DNA from: Holophagae bacterium
GTDB taxonomy: Bacteria > Acidobacteriota > Holophagae > Acanthopleuribacterales > Acanthopleuribacteraceae
Assembly (NCBI GenBank): GCA_030429565.1
Contig: JAUIFE010000012.1
Span: 166,933-230,932 of the forward strand
DNA: 64,000 bases
Direction: 5' to 3'
Positions 51,446-60,176 of the stretch are shown piece after piece. The translations under genes were made by a program, and so were the position numbers. How positions within the stretch are numbered: the first letter of the stretch is position 1; each line of letters opens with the position of its first letter. Below the pieces are notes generated by a model. It worked only from the letters and a program-made list of their open reading frames with translations, had not been told where the DNA came from and did not search any database.

Positions 51446-53656
51446 TTGACTAATCACGTGTTTGCACCCAACAAGGTCGCGTTTCTACTCGAAACCGAAG
51501 CCGCCTTGGGTAACGCACAACTCATGCAAATAGCGGTCGAGGAACCAGCACCCGAACCGCCGAGGTACCGAACCAATTACATCGGCAGCAAGCAACGGCT
51601 GATTGACTGGCTTTGGTCTCAAACACCAACGGGAACAAAAGTGGTTTTCGACGCGTTCAGCGGATCGGCGGCAGTGGCCTACATGTTCAAGTCGAAAGGC
51701 TTGAAGGTGATCGCCAACGACCGGTTGCGGATCGGCTACCACATGGCGCGGGCCATTGTCGAAAACCAGCGGGAAACACTCAGTGATGATGCCGTTGACG
51801 CGTTGCTTGCGAGCAACCCCAAGGCGGGTTCGTTCGTGCGCGACAACTATTCCGGTCTGTACTTCCATGCAGGCGTGCATAAACGGATTGATACGATTCG
51901 GGCCAACATTGAACAGCTTGGCGGCTACAAGAAAGACATCGCCTTGTTTGCCTTGTTGCGCGCGTGCTTACTGGCAACCGATCACGGGACCTTTGCCAGC
52001 ACTGCCGCCGACACGCGCGGCTTGGTCACCAACGGCGAACAGTTCGACAAGGCCTTTCGCAAGTTCGTCGACAAGGTCAACGGGCTTGTGTTCGATAACG
52101 GCCTTGAAAACAGGGTGATTCATGGTGATGTGCTCGCGGCCTTGCCCAAGGTTCAGGCCGACGTTGCCTATTTCGATCCGCCGTACCTGACTCAGTTCGG
52201 CCGTTGGAACTACGAGACGCATTATCACTTCGTCGAAGGGCTCATGACGAATTGGACCGGTTTGGAACTGGACAACGGCAAATTGAAACGGTTCAAAACC
52301 GACCACAAGGCGTTGACCGAGCAGACCGCACCGGCCTTTTTCGAGGCGTTCTTGGGCGCGGCCGGTCACATACCCACCTGGTTGCTCAGCTACCGAAACA
52401 AGGCGATTCCAACTCGCCGCCAGATTCAAAGCATCCTCGAAAAGTCGGGCCGCGCTCTGAAGATTCGGACCCAAAAGCACGTGTATAGCAAATTCAACAA
52501 ACACAAGACCGACGCCAACAACGCAAAGGAGTATCTATTCGTGGCAACCCAGGACCAGGACCCGCAGATAGCGGAAGAAACCACCGCGCGTGCCAATAGC
52601 GGCGAACCGCTCGGCCGCGCACGATTCGAGATCGACGGAAACATTAAACTCATCGAACCACAGTCAACAGCCAAACTCACCCACAACGGCGCCCCCTTGC
52701 CCCAATTCCGTTCGGTTCTGTGCCATGCCGGAACGAATCGCAACGGCGACCATTTCACTTTTGAAGAACTGACAAGGGCGGCCCGAACCGCGATCAATAA
52801 AAAAGTGAACCTCGAACATGGCCAAGCGATTGAGGACATTGTCGGCGGCATCGTCGATGCTGATTTCATCGCCACTGACGGGCCACGCGTGGAAATCATC
52901 GGCGAACTGTTCACCGACGAATTCCCACTTGCCCGCCGCGTTCGCAAGCTGATGAAGGTCGGCATCGTCAAACAGGTGTCAATGGAATGTTCTTACCGCG
53001 AAGGTGAGTGCTCAATCTGCCGCCAACGGTTTAAGGAAACCCACGCGTATTGCTTGCACCTGGCCAGGTTCAAAGGCAAAAAATTTCAAGGCCAACCGGT
53101 TTACGAGATCCTGCACGGCGTGGAATTCACCGGCGTAGGCTTGCTGAGTCGAGAAGGTGCAGACCAGGACGCCAAAATCACACAAGTTAGCTCAGTAAAT
53201 CCACACACCATTAGCCCCCAAGTTGAAGGAGAATCATCAATGACCCATGATGCGAATGAATGGAAAATTCGCTACGAACAAGCAGAAAGAGAGAAACAAG
53301 AACTGTCGATGCGTCTAGAGCAACAAGTAAAGTTAGTTGAGGTAAAAAAAATTATGGATCTTTACAAACTGAACAAGGTCTATTTCCCGTCTGAGGAAGC
53401 GGGCGAAAGGGAATTGGCACGATTGGCCAATCTGAGCATGGAAGCGCTAGAGGCTACCAAAGTCACTCTAGAAACTTTTGCAAAAAACCGCCCCTTAGAC
53501 CAAAAAGCAAGCTTGGAAAGCGTTCGACCTCGTGATGTCCCTGATGAAGAGATTTCAGGCAGTGATTGCCAATTTGGCGGCAAAAACCTTGAGGACAGCT
53601 TAACCCGAGGCTTAATGCTGGCCTATCATGATCGCTTCATTGAAAAAATCTTTTAA
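51446..53656 (+). CDS. Fusion of Dam-type DNA adenine methylase, prohead-protease-like domain and scaffold-like tail
   Basis: 736 residues from a TTG with GGAGG 8 bases upstream. Residues ~40-365 form a D12-class adenine-N6 methyltransferase: NYIGSKQRL, FDAFSGSAAVAYMF (SAM binding) and FDPPY (244-247). Residues ~395-580 look like a phage prohead maturation protease: FRSVLCHAGTNRNGDHFT, NLEHGQAIEDIVGG with His458, GELFTDEFPLARRVRKLM, KQVSMECSY with Ser512, a CSIC...YCLH zinc-like insert and HGVEFTGVGLL. Residues ~599-736 form a charged helical, scaffold-like tail, visibly AT-richer in DNA. In-frame AAGGAG-preceded starts at GTG 52541 and ATG 53240 fall at the two domain borders. No capsid gene is nearby. 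Confidence 0.82.
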   Translation: MTNHVFAPNKVAFLLETEAALGNAQLMQIAVEEPAPEPPRYRTNYIGSKQRLIDWLWSQTPTGTKVVFDAFSGSAAVAYMFKSKGLKVIANDRLRIGYHMARAIVENQRETLSDDAVDALLASNPKAGSFVRDNYSGLYFHAGVHKRIDTIRANIEQLGGYKKDIALFALLRACLLATDHGTFASTAADTRGLVTNGEQFDKAFRKFVDKVNGLVFDNGLENRVIHGDVLAALPKVQADVAYFDPPYLTQFGRWNYETHYHFVEGLMTNWTGLELDNGKLKRFKTDHKALTEQTAPAFFEAFLGAAGHIPTWLLSYRNKAIPTRRQIQSILEKSGRALKIRTQKHVYSKFNKHKTDANNAKEYLFVATQDQDPQIAEETTARANSGEPLGRARFEIDGNIKLIEPQSTAKLTHNGAPLPQFRSVLCHAGTNRNGDHFTFEELTRAARTAINKKVNLEHGQAIEDIVGGIVDADFIATDGPRVEIIGELFTDEFPLARRVRKLMKVGIVKQVSMECSYREGECSICRQRFKETHAYCLHLARFKGKKFQGQPVYEILHGVEFTGVGLLSREGADQDAKITQVSSVNPHTISPQVEGESSMTHDANEWKIRYEQAEREKQELSMRLEQQVKLVEVKKIMDLYKLNKVYFPSEEAGERELARLANLSMEALEATKVTLETFAKNRPLDQKASLESVRPRDVPDEEISGSDCQFGGKNLEDSLTRGLMLAYHDRFIEKIF
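52526..52543 (+). promoter_or_regulatory. Internal ribosome binding site and GTG start at the methylase/protease border
   Basis: AAGGAG (52526-52531), 9 bases, GTG (52541-52543), in frame at codon 366. It would give a free protease-scaffold protein of about 371 residues beginning MATQDQDPQ. Confidence 0.5.
53226..53242 (+). promoter_or_regulatory. Internal ribosome binding site and ATG start at the protease/scaffold border
   Basis: AAGGAG (53226-53231), 8 bases, ATG (53240-53242), in frame at codon 599. It would give a separate 138-residue helical scaffold-like protein (MTHDANEWKIRYEQAEREKQ), as lambda Nu3 is made from inside gene C. Confidence 0.6.
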
Positions 53657-53720
53657 GAGCACGCGAAGGAAAGAGATCGGTTCTTAATAAGTCTTAAAAT
53701 CGTAGATTTGTGAAAATGAA

Positions 53721-53792
53721 ACCGCGCAGCTCGCAGAACCAGACCAGGTTTTAGACGCCTGTCGCTCTCTGTGATGCTGCGCGGTGTTTTTT
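53721..53792 (+). terminator. Terminator of the methylase-protease-scaffold gene
   Basis: ACCGCGCAGC (53721-53730) and GCTGCGCGGT (53776-53785) form a perfect 10 bp stem with a long loop, followed by GTTTTTT. It may mark the right part of the integrated element. 53793-53928 is AT-rich and without a supported gene. Confidence 0.75.
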
Positions 53793-53928
53793 AACATTCT
53801 ACCTTATGACGGTTTCGACTTCTCCAAGGAAGGAGAGGTCATCAACCTCTATCCACACTTTGGCATTGCCTTTGTTAACTTTAGTAGCAAGAAAAGAATT
53901 CCTGATTCATTTTCTCATATTAAGATCA

Positions 53929-54417
53929 TTAACAAGGCAACCTGGCTGCTTGATCCATTTCATTTAGCATTTTAGTCAAACGAATCTCGACAGCACCTGA
54001 TCCCATCACGCGGTCATAAGGATAGCCATCTTTTTTGTCTTGTGAAACCTGAATTTCTCGTATGAACTTCAGGTTATCTTCGCTGTAGTAGGAAAGCCAA
54101 GCTTTCTTAGAGAATTCATCTTCACGGTAAAGAGGGGGAAGTGGCCACTCGGATCGCTTCCAGCTATCCTTCAAGCCAAAAATGGGCCACTTACCTTCGA
54201 GTAAGGCTGGATCACCAAACATTCCGCAAAGGATCGTTTCCGTTGCTACAAGATTTCCAAAGTCACCTTCCGGGGCATTAATTCTTGGCCCAAAAAAGTA
54301 CCCAAAAACACCTCCACTCCTATCCAAGTGTGAAACTATTCCTCTTGCGAAACCTTTATCTCGCAGCGGAACAAAAAAACAGGTACCTTCAGTATAGTTC
54401 ACTTTGATTCTTGCCAT
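53929..54417 (-). CDS. Imm26-family immunity protein
   Basis: 162 residues. The N-terminus YTEGTCFFVPLRDKGFARGIV, followed by GGVFGYFFGPR, MFGDPALLEGKWPIFG and SEWPLPPLYREDE, matches the Imm26 immunity family found beside polymorphic toxins. GGAG lies 5 bases before the ATG, within the last codons of the Rhs gene, and only 2 bases separate the toxin stop from this start. It should neutralise the nuclease-like C-terminus of the Rhs protein in the cytoplasm. Part of the family is also labelled phosphotriesterase-like, but no catalytic site is evident. Confidence 0.87.
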   Translation of the reverse strand: MARIKVNYTEGTCFFVPLRDKGFARGIVSHLDRSGGVFGYFFGPRINAPEGDFGNLVATETILCGMFGDPALLEGKWPIFGLKDSWKRSEWPLPPLYREDEFSKKAWLSYYSEDNLKFIREIQVSQDKKDGYPYDRVMGSGAVEIRLTKMLNEMDQAARLPC

Positions 54418-54419
54418 GT

Positions 54420-57400
54420 TTACTCCAGCTTCTTTCCTGCTTCCATGTATTCTTCTCGTCGTGGGTTTCTAGGGCTGATTGGTTGCTTCTTATTCAGGTC
54501 TGCATCGGGGTGACGGTCGTAAATCTCTTGCTCTCTTCCTCTTCGTGCAGCTCTATCATCTGATCGTCGATCAACTTCAAAGTCTAGATCACTCGTTTCT
54601 TTGCCCCGTTGGTGCTCCTTCTTTCGACGCTCTAAATCCTTTGTTTCCCCCGTTCTACGGACTTTTCCAGTTTCAGGGTCGCGTAGTTTGTAAGTTCCAC
54701 CCTTTGCATTTTCAGCCGCCTTTGCTGTGTCACTAACAGCATCTGCGGCATCCGCCGTGCCTTCTGCGGCCTTCCGCGCATCATTGGCTTTGTCTGCGGC
54801 TCGGGCACCGTCGATGATCTTATCACCAGCACGGGCCGCTTTGATAGCGGCACCGGCGCCACCGGGAACAAACGGTGTCGCAGCGGCAACGGTGTCAACA
54901 ACGACGCCGCCCGCGTCAACCGCAGCATCTAACCAGTTTCCTTCGTTGACATTGTAAACAAACGAGGCCACACCAACACCAATGTTAAACACGTCCCAAG
55001 CCGTTTCCACCGCGTTCCCATCCGGGTCGTAGGCGTTGGCCGGGTTTTGGTACGTGTAACTGTAAAGGTTGTAGGTGTTTGGCATGTACGGGTTGAAATC
55101 GCGGCTTGCGTCAGGCTGCAAGAAACAACCCATAACCGGTTCGTAGAACCGTGCTTTCATGTACACCAAGCCCGTGTTGTCTTCGTCGTGGCCACCAAAG
55201 CCGTGAGCACCTTCCGTCGCCATAGTCGTAATCGTCGGCGTTCCATAGGGCTCGTAAAACTGCCGATCCCGTTCTTCGGTTTCCGCGTCCCAGGTAACCA
55301 CTAAGTTCCCCAAGCGGTCATGGAAACGATAGGTTTCCTCGTGATTGAGCTGGTCGCCGTTTAGCGCATAGGTTTCTTCGTCAAGGTAGACGGCTTTTCC
55401 GTCGAAGATGACGTATTGACGCCGGGCGGTAAGCACACCGCGTGTCTTGGAATAGGTGTGGCGATCCTCTTCTGTGATGATCGAACCGGCCAAGTTACGG
55501 ATCGAATAGGTGGCTTTGTTGGCCTTGGGTTCAAACTTCGCCACGCGTTGTCCGAAGGCGTCATACAGGTAGTACTCTTGCCATCGGTCAGAATCGGTCG
55601 TCGGCGGCTTGGGATTACCGGTCTCCTCATAACGCTCTAAATGACCGGCCGCGTTATAGCCCAACGCATATCCCGTTTTTGCGACAAGCCGACCCGCTTG
55701 ATCGTACACCTTGCCGACGTTGTCGACATGGAACGGATTCCCCACGTTGTACTGCGCCGAAAACGGGTCCAGTACCAACCGCGCGGAGCCGACATCGCTG
55801 TTTAACCCAGATCGGAACGTCAGGTTGCCGACGCGGTCGTACTGGTATTCAATCGCCGCCGAGCCCATGGTCACTTTTTCGAGTTGACCCAAGTCAGTGT
55901 AATCGTAAAAGAACAGACGCGGGCTAAAGAGCTCATCGCTACGAAACGCGTAATCGACAAACCCAAAGGCGTTGTATTGGATAAAGGCTTCAAGGTACAA
56001 GGACTTGTTGCCATTGATGATATCGGAAAGTCGGTTTTTAAAGGGGCGTCCCAGGCTATCCACGGCATGACCCGCTAGTAAAGGGACGTTGTTGTCCTTT
56101 TTGAAGGTTGAGCTGATCTTTTCAAACGCTTCAACCAAATCGTGGGTCGAGGTAAACACCTGATCCCCAAAGACAGCCTGCATTTCCGAAACTGGTGAAC
56201 CCATCGTCTTAATGGCATCAACGCAGTCTTGCGACTGGCAGCGATCCCAATCATAGAGGGCGACCAAATTGTTGCCGTTGTAGGGATGGTATTTCCCGCC
56301 GGATACGACCTTTACAAAATCGGGGCCACCGGGATGGTTGGGTCCTAATCCGTAAAATACCTCAGCCGGCGCAAAATCAAATTCATACCCATAGGCCTCA
56401 AAGGCACCATTAGGGTGTTTGATCGACGAGACGCGGCCAAGCGCATCGTAGGTGTAATTGACCGTGTAACGGTAGGGTTCACCTGGATCGGCATAGGGTT
56501 GCGCACTGAAATCGGTAAACGCCAAGCGCGGAATTTGAATGCTGTAGGATTTGACGCGATTAGCAGCGTCAAATTCGTCGTAGGTGATCGTAACTGGATG
56601 CTCGTGGCGGTTGTATTGAACGGCCTCAACCAAGCGATTGTTGGTGTCGTAGTCGAAAAAAGAGGTCACCGAAAGGCTGTAGGGCGCATCAACCGTTGAA
56701 CCCAAGCGTTCAACCAACCGGCCGGCGTTGTCATAACGAAAGCGCCGACGCATTTTTTTGTCGTTGAAGGGTCCGTGGTATTGCTCCTCCAAAAGGCCGT
56801 TGTTGTCGTATTGGTAATGGATCGGCCAATCGATTTCGGGGTGGGTTTCCGAGACCAGATCGCCAACAAGATTGGTGATCGTGACGCGTGCCAAAGACGG
56901 ATCATTGAACGGCAAGGTCGTGGTTTGGATGCCCTCGGCGTGACCGATTCGTTCAAAGAAAACGCCCTGGCCGTTTGTTTCAGTACGTACCACTCGGGTG
57001 GCGATATCCGTCTCGCTGACCTGGACCTTGGTTGACCGGCGGGTTGCCGGGAAACGTGGTTCAATCGGCAACGAGCTGTAGTCCCGTGTTTGGGCCAGCG
57101 TGGTTTGCGTTACCGTTGTGCCACCGGTCGCACTGGTTTCGTAAACAAAATCCGTCGCCTGAACAAGCAGTTCGTCGCGGGTGTCGTGGTGTTCGGTTCG
57201 GGTGGGCCGACCAAATACATCGAAATGGTACGTCCAGCGACCTTTGTCCGCCTCAACGGTCTCCTGGTGACCCAGCGGCGAATACCCATAGTTGCGGGTG
57301 TAGACCGTGTTTGCTGAATTGCGGCGCGTCTCGCTGACGAGCCGACCCCAATCGTCGAAGGTCAGTTCATCAACCGGAATCTGGTTTTCGGAGGCGCGTG

Positions 57401-59762
57401 CAGCGATAGGAAACGGTTGGTCCGATGGCAATCGTAAGCGCTCCTCCGGCAGTTCGTAATAAGTGATTACCTTCACCGGGCCATTTTGAGGCGGCGTATA
57501 CTCCGTGATCAGCGGGGCCATATCAGCGACCGACACACGAGTAATGCGAAAGTCATCATCGTAGGTGTAAACCGTGTTTACCCCGTTTACGGTTTCGTTG
57601 GTCAGCGTCCCGTCGAAGGCAATAGTGCGCGAAATCGAAGCCCCCTCAGGAAGGCTCACGATACTAGCTTGGCCGTATTGATAGGCGGTAAAAACGGTCG
57701 AAACCTTTTGCCCAAGCGGCTTTGCAGTATGGGGAAGGCCTTTGTATGGACCGCTCTGATAATAGCTGTAGCTTTCCGTCAGGTAGGAACTGTCGTTTTT
57801 CCAATATTCCACCTTGGTCACAAAAGGAAGATAAACATCTTCGTATTTGTAAGTGGTACGTGCCAACAAGGTTTCTTGCGCACCATTGCTTAAGACTTGG
57901 GCGTCACTGGTCAACAATGCCAACGCATACTGGTGATTGGTGGTGTCGCGGTCTGACGGGAAATTACCGACAAAGCGGTGAGCGTAATCAAACTGACGGG
58001 TCAAAACAACATCACTGTTGCGAGCCCGACGTGTGATTTTTGTGGGCTGTAAAAAAGCGACGGTGAAGTCCTGCGGCTCCCAGTTGCCGTTCTCAAACCA
58101 TGAATATTCGTAATCGGTATCGATCCATTGACCATCGATCTGTTGCCCATAGCGCCGCACAGCGCTAACCGAAACGCTATCGCCGCCGGCATGGCCGCCG
58201 AGGTTCAGCTCGCCGGTATAAAGCCAAGACTCGTTAAGCGTGGTCCCACGATAAGTAGTTTGTTTGGTACGCGGGCGGCCAACCAAGAAACCCGCGTCAA
58301 AAGTCTGGAAGTACGTTTCAAAAATGGGCGCGTTGATGTAGCTGGTTGTTCGGGAAAAGAGGTGATCACCATTGGTCTGACTCACGGTCACGTCAACGCG
58401 ACCTTCGCCCGACCCGTTCGCGCGCTCCTCGGCAACCGTCCATTGCCGGTAATCGAACTGATAGCGGCCGTTTGCATAGCGTATTTCGCGAATCCGTGTA
58501 AAATTCCGGCTACGCAGTTCCAGTTCGACACAATCATCATCGCGAAGGGCTAGGCAATTGCTGTCGTCCGGTTGCAGGTAAAGAAAAGACTCGGTGTCGT
58601 ACTCGTATTCAACCGCCCCCAGGGTTGGCAACCACATCGCGGTAACCAGAGGCCGCGGTAAACCGATATCCTCTGTTCTAAAGGACGTTGTGTAACCTTC
58701 CGGTGTAACGACACCGTTAAGCACCACGTGGCTGCGGCTACCCGCATCGATCTGATTATAGGTAAAAGATTTGAGCAGCTTGGATTGTTGCCCCACTTCC
58801 AAAGTCAGGCGGTCCAAGAATGGGTTCATGGCGCGATAGATATAGTGGAACACCATACTGCGACCGTAAGAATCGGTAATACGATCAATACGCGGCTGAT
58901 CGGGAAGCGTTCCGTCGGGATCTAAACCGCCAACGTAAGAAATGGTCACCGTGCGACCGTTGGGCGAGCGGATCTCGGTCGGATGAAAGGTGACTGCACT
59001 CGCATTGTTAGCTTTGGTGACCAACCGGGTGGCACGGTATTCGGTGCGCTGGCCGTTGGGATCAAGCAGAAAGTATGACTGACGGGAAAAACCTTGAAGC
59101 GAGGTACGGTCATTTGTTCGTACACGCGTGATTCGACGTAACTGGTCATCGATGAAATGCACATCGGCTTGATTGGGGAAACAATCACCGAAGTCACAGT
59201 TATCAGATGCGCCACCCGCGCTTGAATCAGCTTGAAAGACACCGTCGCGTCCGAAAGCGGTCACGTTCCCGGCCGTGTCAACAAATCGCACACGCTCCCA
59301 ATCTGTTGAACCTGGCGATCCATAAATCGCGTTCCGAGCGATGATGTAGCCGAGGTGGAAATTCCAACCTTCACCCAACACCGACGACAGGTTCGGCTCG
59401 TTCATGGGGCAAAGTCGAAACCCACTTTCATCGTCGCAATACTTCTCTTGATAGGACTTGTAAATAGGGGTTAGGCTCATTCCCGGCACACCAATCGGGT
59501 CCAAGGAAATGTTTAGCTTACCGGTGAACTCGTTGACACTTGAATAGGGTGCGGAAATATTGAGGCCCAACCCGTCTGAATCCGAAGACATTGGAACATT
59601 ACCGTTAGCAGGGCCGGTAATGGCGGGATTGAGGTTTTGAGGCTCGGTTTCCTCTTGAAACGCGAAAGCACCACCAAACTGGCAGGCAAGGATCAAACAT
59701 AACATTAAAAACCGATGAGATAAGACGGGGTAATACATACCCCTGCGATAAGGGTTTTTCAT
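54420..59762 (-). CDS. Rhs/YD-repeat polymorphic toxin with C-terminal URI (GIY-YIG-like) nuclease domain
   Basis: 1780 residues from the ATG with AGGAG 7 bases upstream. A Sec signal peptide (FLMLCLILACQFGGAFA) indicates export, not VgrG/PAAR delivery. The N-terminal ~450 residues are beta-rich, followed by many YD/Rhs repeats (YTYDALGRVSSIKHPNG, YDNAGRLVERLGS). The Rhs core closes with RFYEPVMGCFLQPD...NLYSYTYQNPANAYDPDGN near 1590. After an Ala/Asp-rich pretoxin linker comes a ~90-residue toxin tip (YKLRDPETGKVRRTGETKDL, RRGREQEIYDRHPD, PISPRNPRREEYMEAGKK) matching the Tox-URI2 type. The tip is expected to cut nucleic acid; the Imm26 gene follows. Confidence 0.9.
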   Translation of the reverse strand: MKNPYRRGMYYPVLSHRFLMLCLILACQFGGAFAFQEETEPQNLNPAITGPANGNVPMSSDSDGLGLNISAPYSSVNEFTGKLNISLDPIGVPGMSLTPIYKSYQEKYCDDESGFRLCPMNEPNLSSVLGEGWNFHLGYIIARNAIYGSPGSTDWERVRFVDTAGNVTAFGRDGVFQADSSAGGASDNCDFGDCFPNQADVHFIDDQLRRITRVRTNDRTSLQGFSRQSYFLLDPNGQRTEYRATRLVTKANNASAVTFHPTEIRSPNGRTVTISYVGGLDPDGTLPDQPRIDRITDSYGRSMVFHYIYRAMNPFLDRLTLEVGQQSKLLKSFTYNQIDAGSRSHVVLNGVVTPEGYTTSFRTEDIGLPRPLVTAMWLPTLGAVEYEYDTESFLYLQPDDSNCLALRDDDCVELELRSRNFTRIREIRYANGRYQFDYRQWTVAEERANGSGEGRVDVTVSQTNGDHLFSRTTSYINAPIFETYFQTFDAGFLVGRPRTKQTTYRGTTLNESWLYTGELNLGGHAGGDSVSVSAVRRYGQQIDGQWIDTDYEYSWFENGNWEPQDFTVAFLQPTKITRRARNSDVVLTRQFDYAHRFVGNFPSDRDTTNHQYALALLTSDAQVLSNGAQETLLARTTYKYEDVYLPFVTKVEYWKNDSSYLTESYSYYQSGPYKGLPHTAKPLGQKVSTVFTAYQYGQASIVSLPEGASISRTIAFDGTLTNETVNGVNTVYTYDDDFRITRVSVADMAPLITEYTPPQNGPVKVITYYELPEERLRLPSDQPFPIAARASENQIPVDELTFDDWGRLVSETRRNSANTVYTRNYGYSPLGHQETVEADKGRWTYHFDVFGRPTRTEHHDTRDELLVQATDFVYETSATGGTTVTQTTLAQTRDYSSLPIEPRFPATRRSTKVQVSETDIATRVVRTETNGQGVFFERIGHAEGIQTTTLPFNDPSLARVTITNLVGDLVSETHPEIDWPIHYQYDNNGLLEEQYHGPFNDKKMRRRFRYDNAGRLVERLGSTVDAPYSLSVTSFFDYDTNNRLVEAVQYNRHEHPVTITYDEFDAANRVKSYSIQIPRLAFTDFSAQPYADPGEPYRYTVNYTYDALGRVSSIKHPNGAFEAYGYEFDFAPAEVFYGLGPNHPGGPDFVKVVSGGKYHPYNGNNLVALYDWDRCQSQDCVDAIKTMGSPVSEMQAVFGDQVFTSTHDLVEAFEKISSTFKKDNNVPLLAGHAVDSLGRPFKNRLSDIINGNKSLYLEAFIQYNAFGFVDYAFRSDELFSPRLFFYDYTDLGQLEKVTMGSAAIEYQYDRVGNLTFRSGLNSDVGSARLVLDPFSAQYNVGNPFHVDNVGKVYDQAGRLVAKTGYALGYNAAGHLERYEETGNPKPPTTDSDRWQEYYLYDAFGQRVAKFEPKANKATYSIRNLAGSIITEEDRHTYSKTRGVLTARRQYVIFDGKAVYLDEETYALNGDQLNHEETYRFHDRLGNLVVTWDAETEERDRQFYEPYGTPTITTMATEGAHGFGGHDEDNTGLVYMKARFYEPVMGCFLQPDASRDFNPYMPNTYNLYSYTYQNPANAYDPDGNAVETAWDVFNIGVGVASFVYNVNEGNWLDAAVDAGGVVVDTVAAATPFVPGGAGAAIKAARAGDKIIDGARAADKANDARKAAEGTADAADAVSDTAKAAENAKGGTYKLRDPETGKVRRTGETKDLERRKKEHQRGKETSDLDFEVDRRSDDRAARRGREQEIYDRHPDADLNKKQPISPRNPRREEYMEAGKKLE

Positions 59763-60176
59763 CACATGACTCCTGTAATTTTCATTAGGATAGTTTAGGA
59801 CAGCAAGGATACAGCTTCAGAATGAGGTGTATAAAGAAGGAAAAACCATGATCCACAGGACCATGCAATCTTCTACAAATACCCCTTTTCTTCTAAAGCG
59901 CAAAACAAGAACAAAAATCGCAACATTTTACTTCTAAAACCTGGTTAATATTTAACCTGAAAACAGCACCATCTTTTCACCAAAGCGTCCCGTATTTTTC
60001 AAGATCCGGGCTCTTGATTTTCGTATTCACTAGATCCTCTCAAAAAATGGCGACCGAGGCCGTGTTTCTATTTTCAACCGTGCCTACGCCTTATCAGGCT
60101 AGATCGAACCGAACGCGACCCCAGCCGCCTTTCGAGGAGAATCAAGCGGAACTTTTCAAATACTGTTCTGAGTGGT
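59763..60176. other. AT-rich promoter region of the Rhs gene
   Basis: 414 bases, AT-rich at 59870-60000, between the Rhs start and the PP2C stop (both minus strand). It should contain the Rhs promoter; no clear hexamers were identified and no gene is seen. Confidence 0.35.

Noticed and set aside
38962..53928. Direct repeat of the tRNA-Thr 3' end as attL/attR
   Set aside because: I searched by eye for the T-arm/acceptor sequence in the right flank and did not find it; the element may use another site or end elsewhere.
53784..53975. 63-codon plus-strand frame after the element terminator
   Set aside because: It starts inside the terminator hairpin, lacks an RBS and overlaps the Imm26 3' end.
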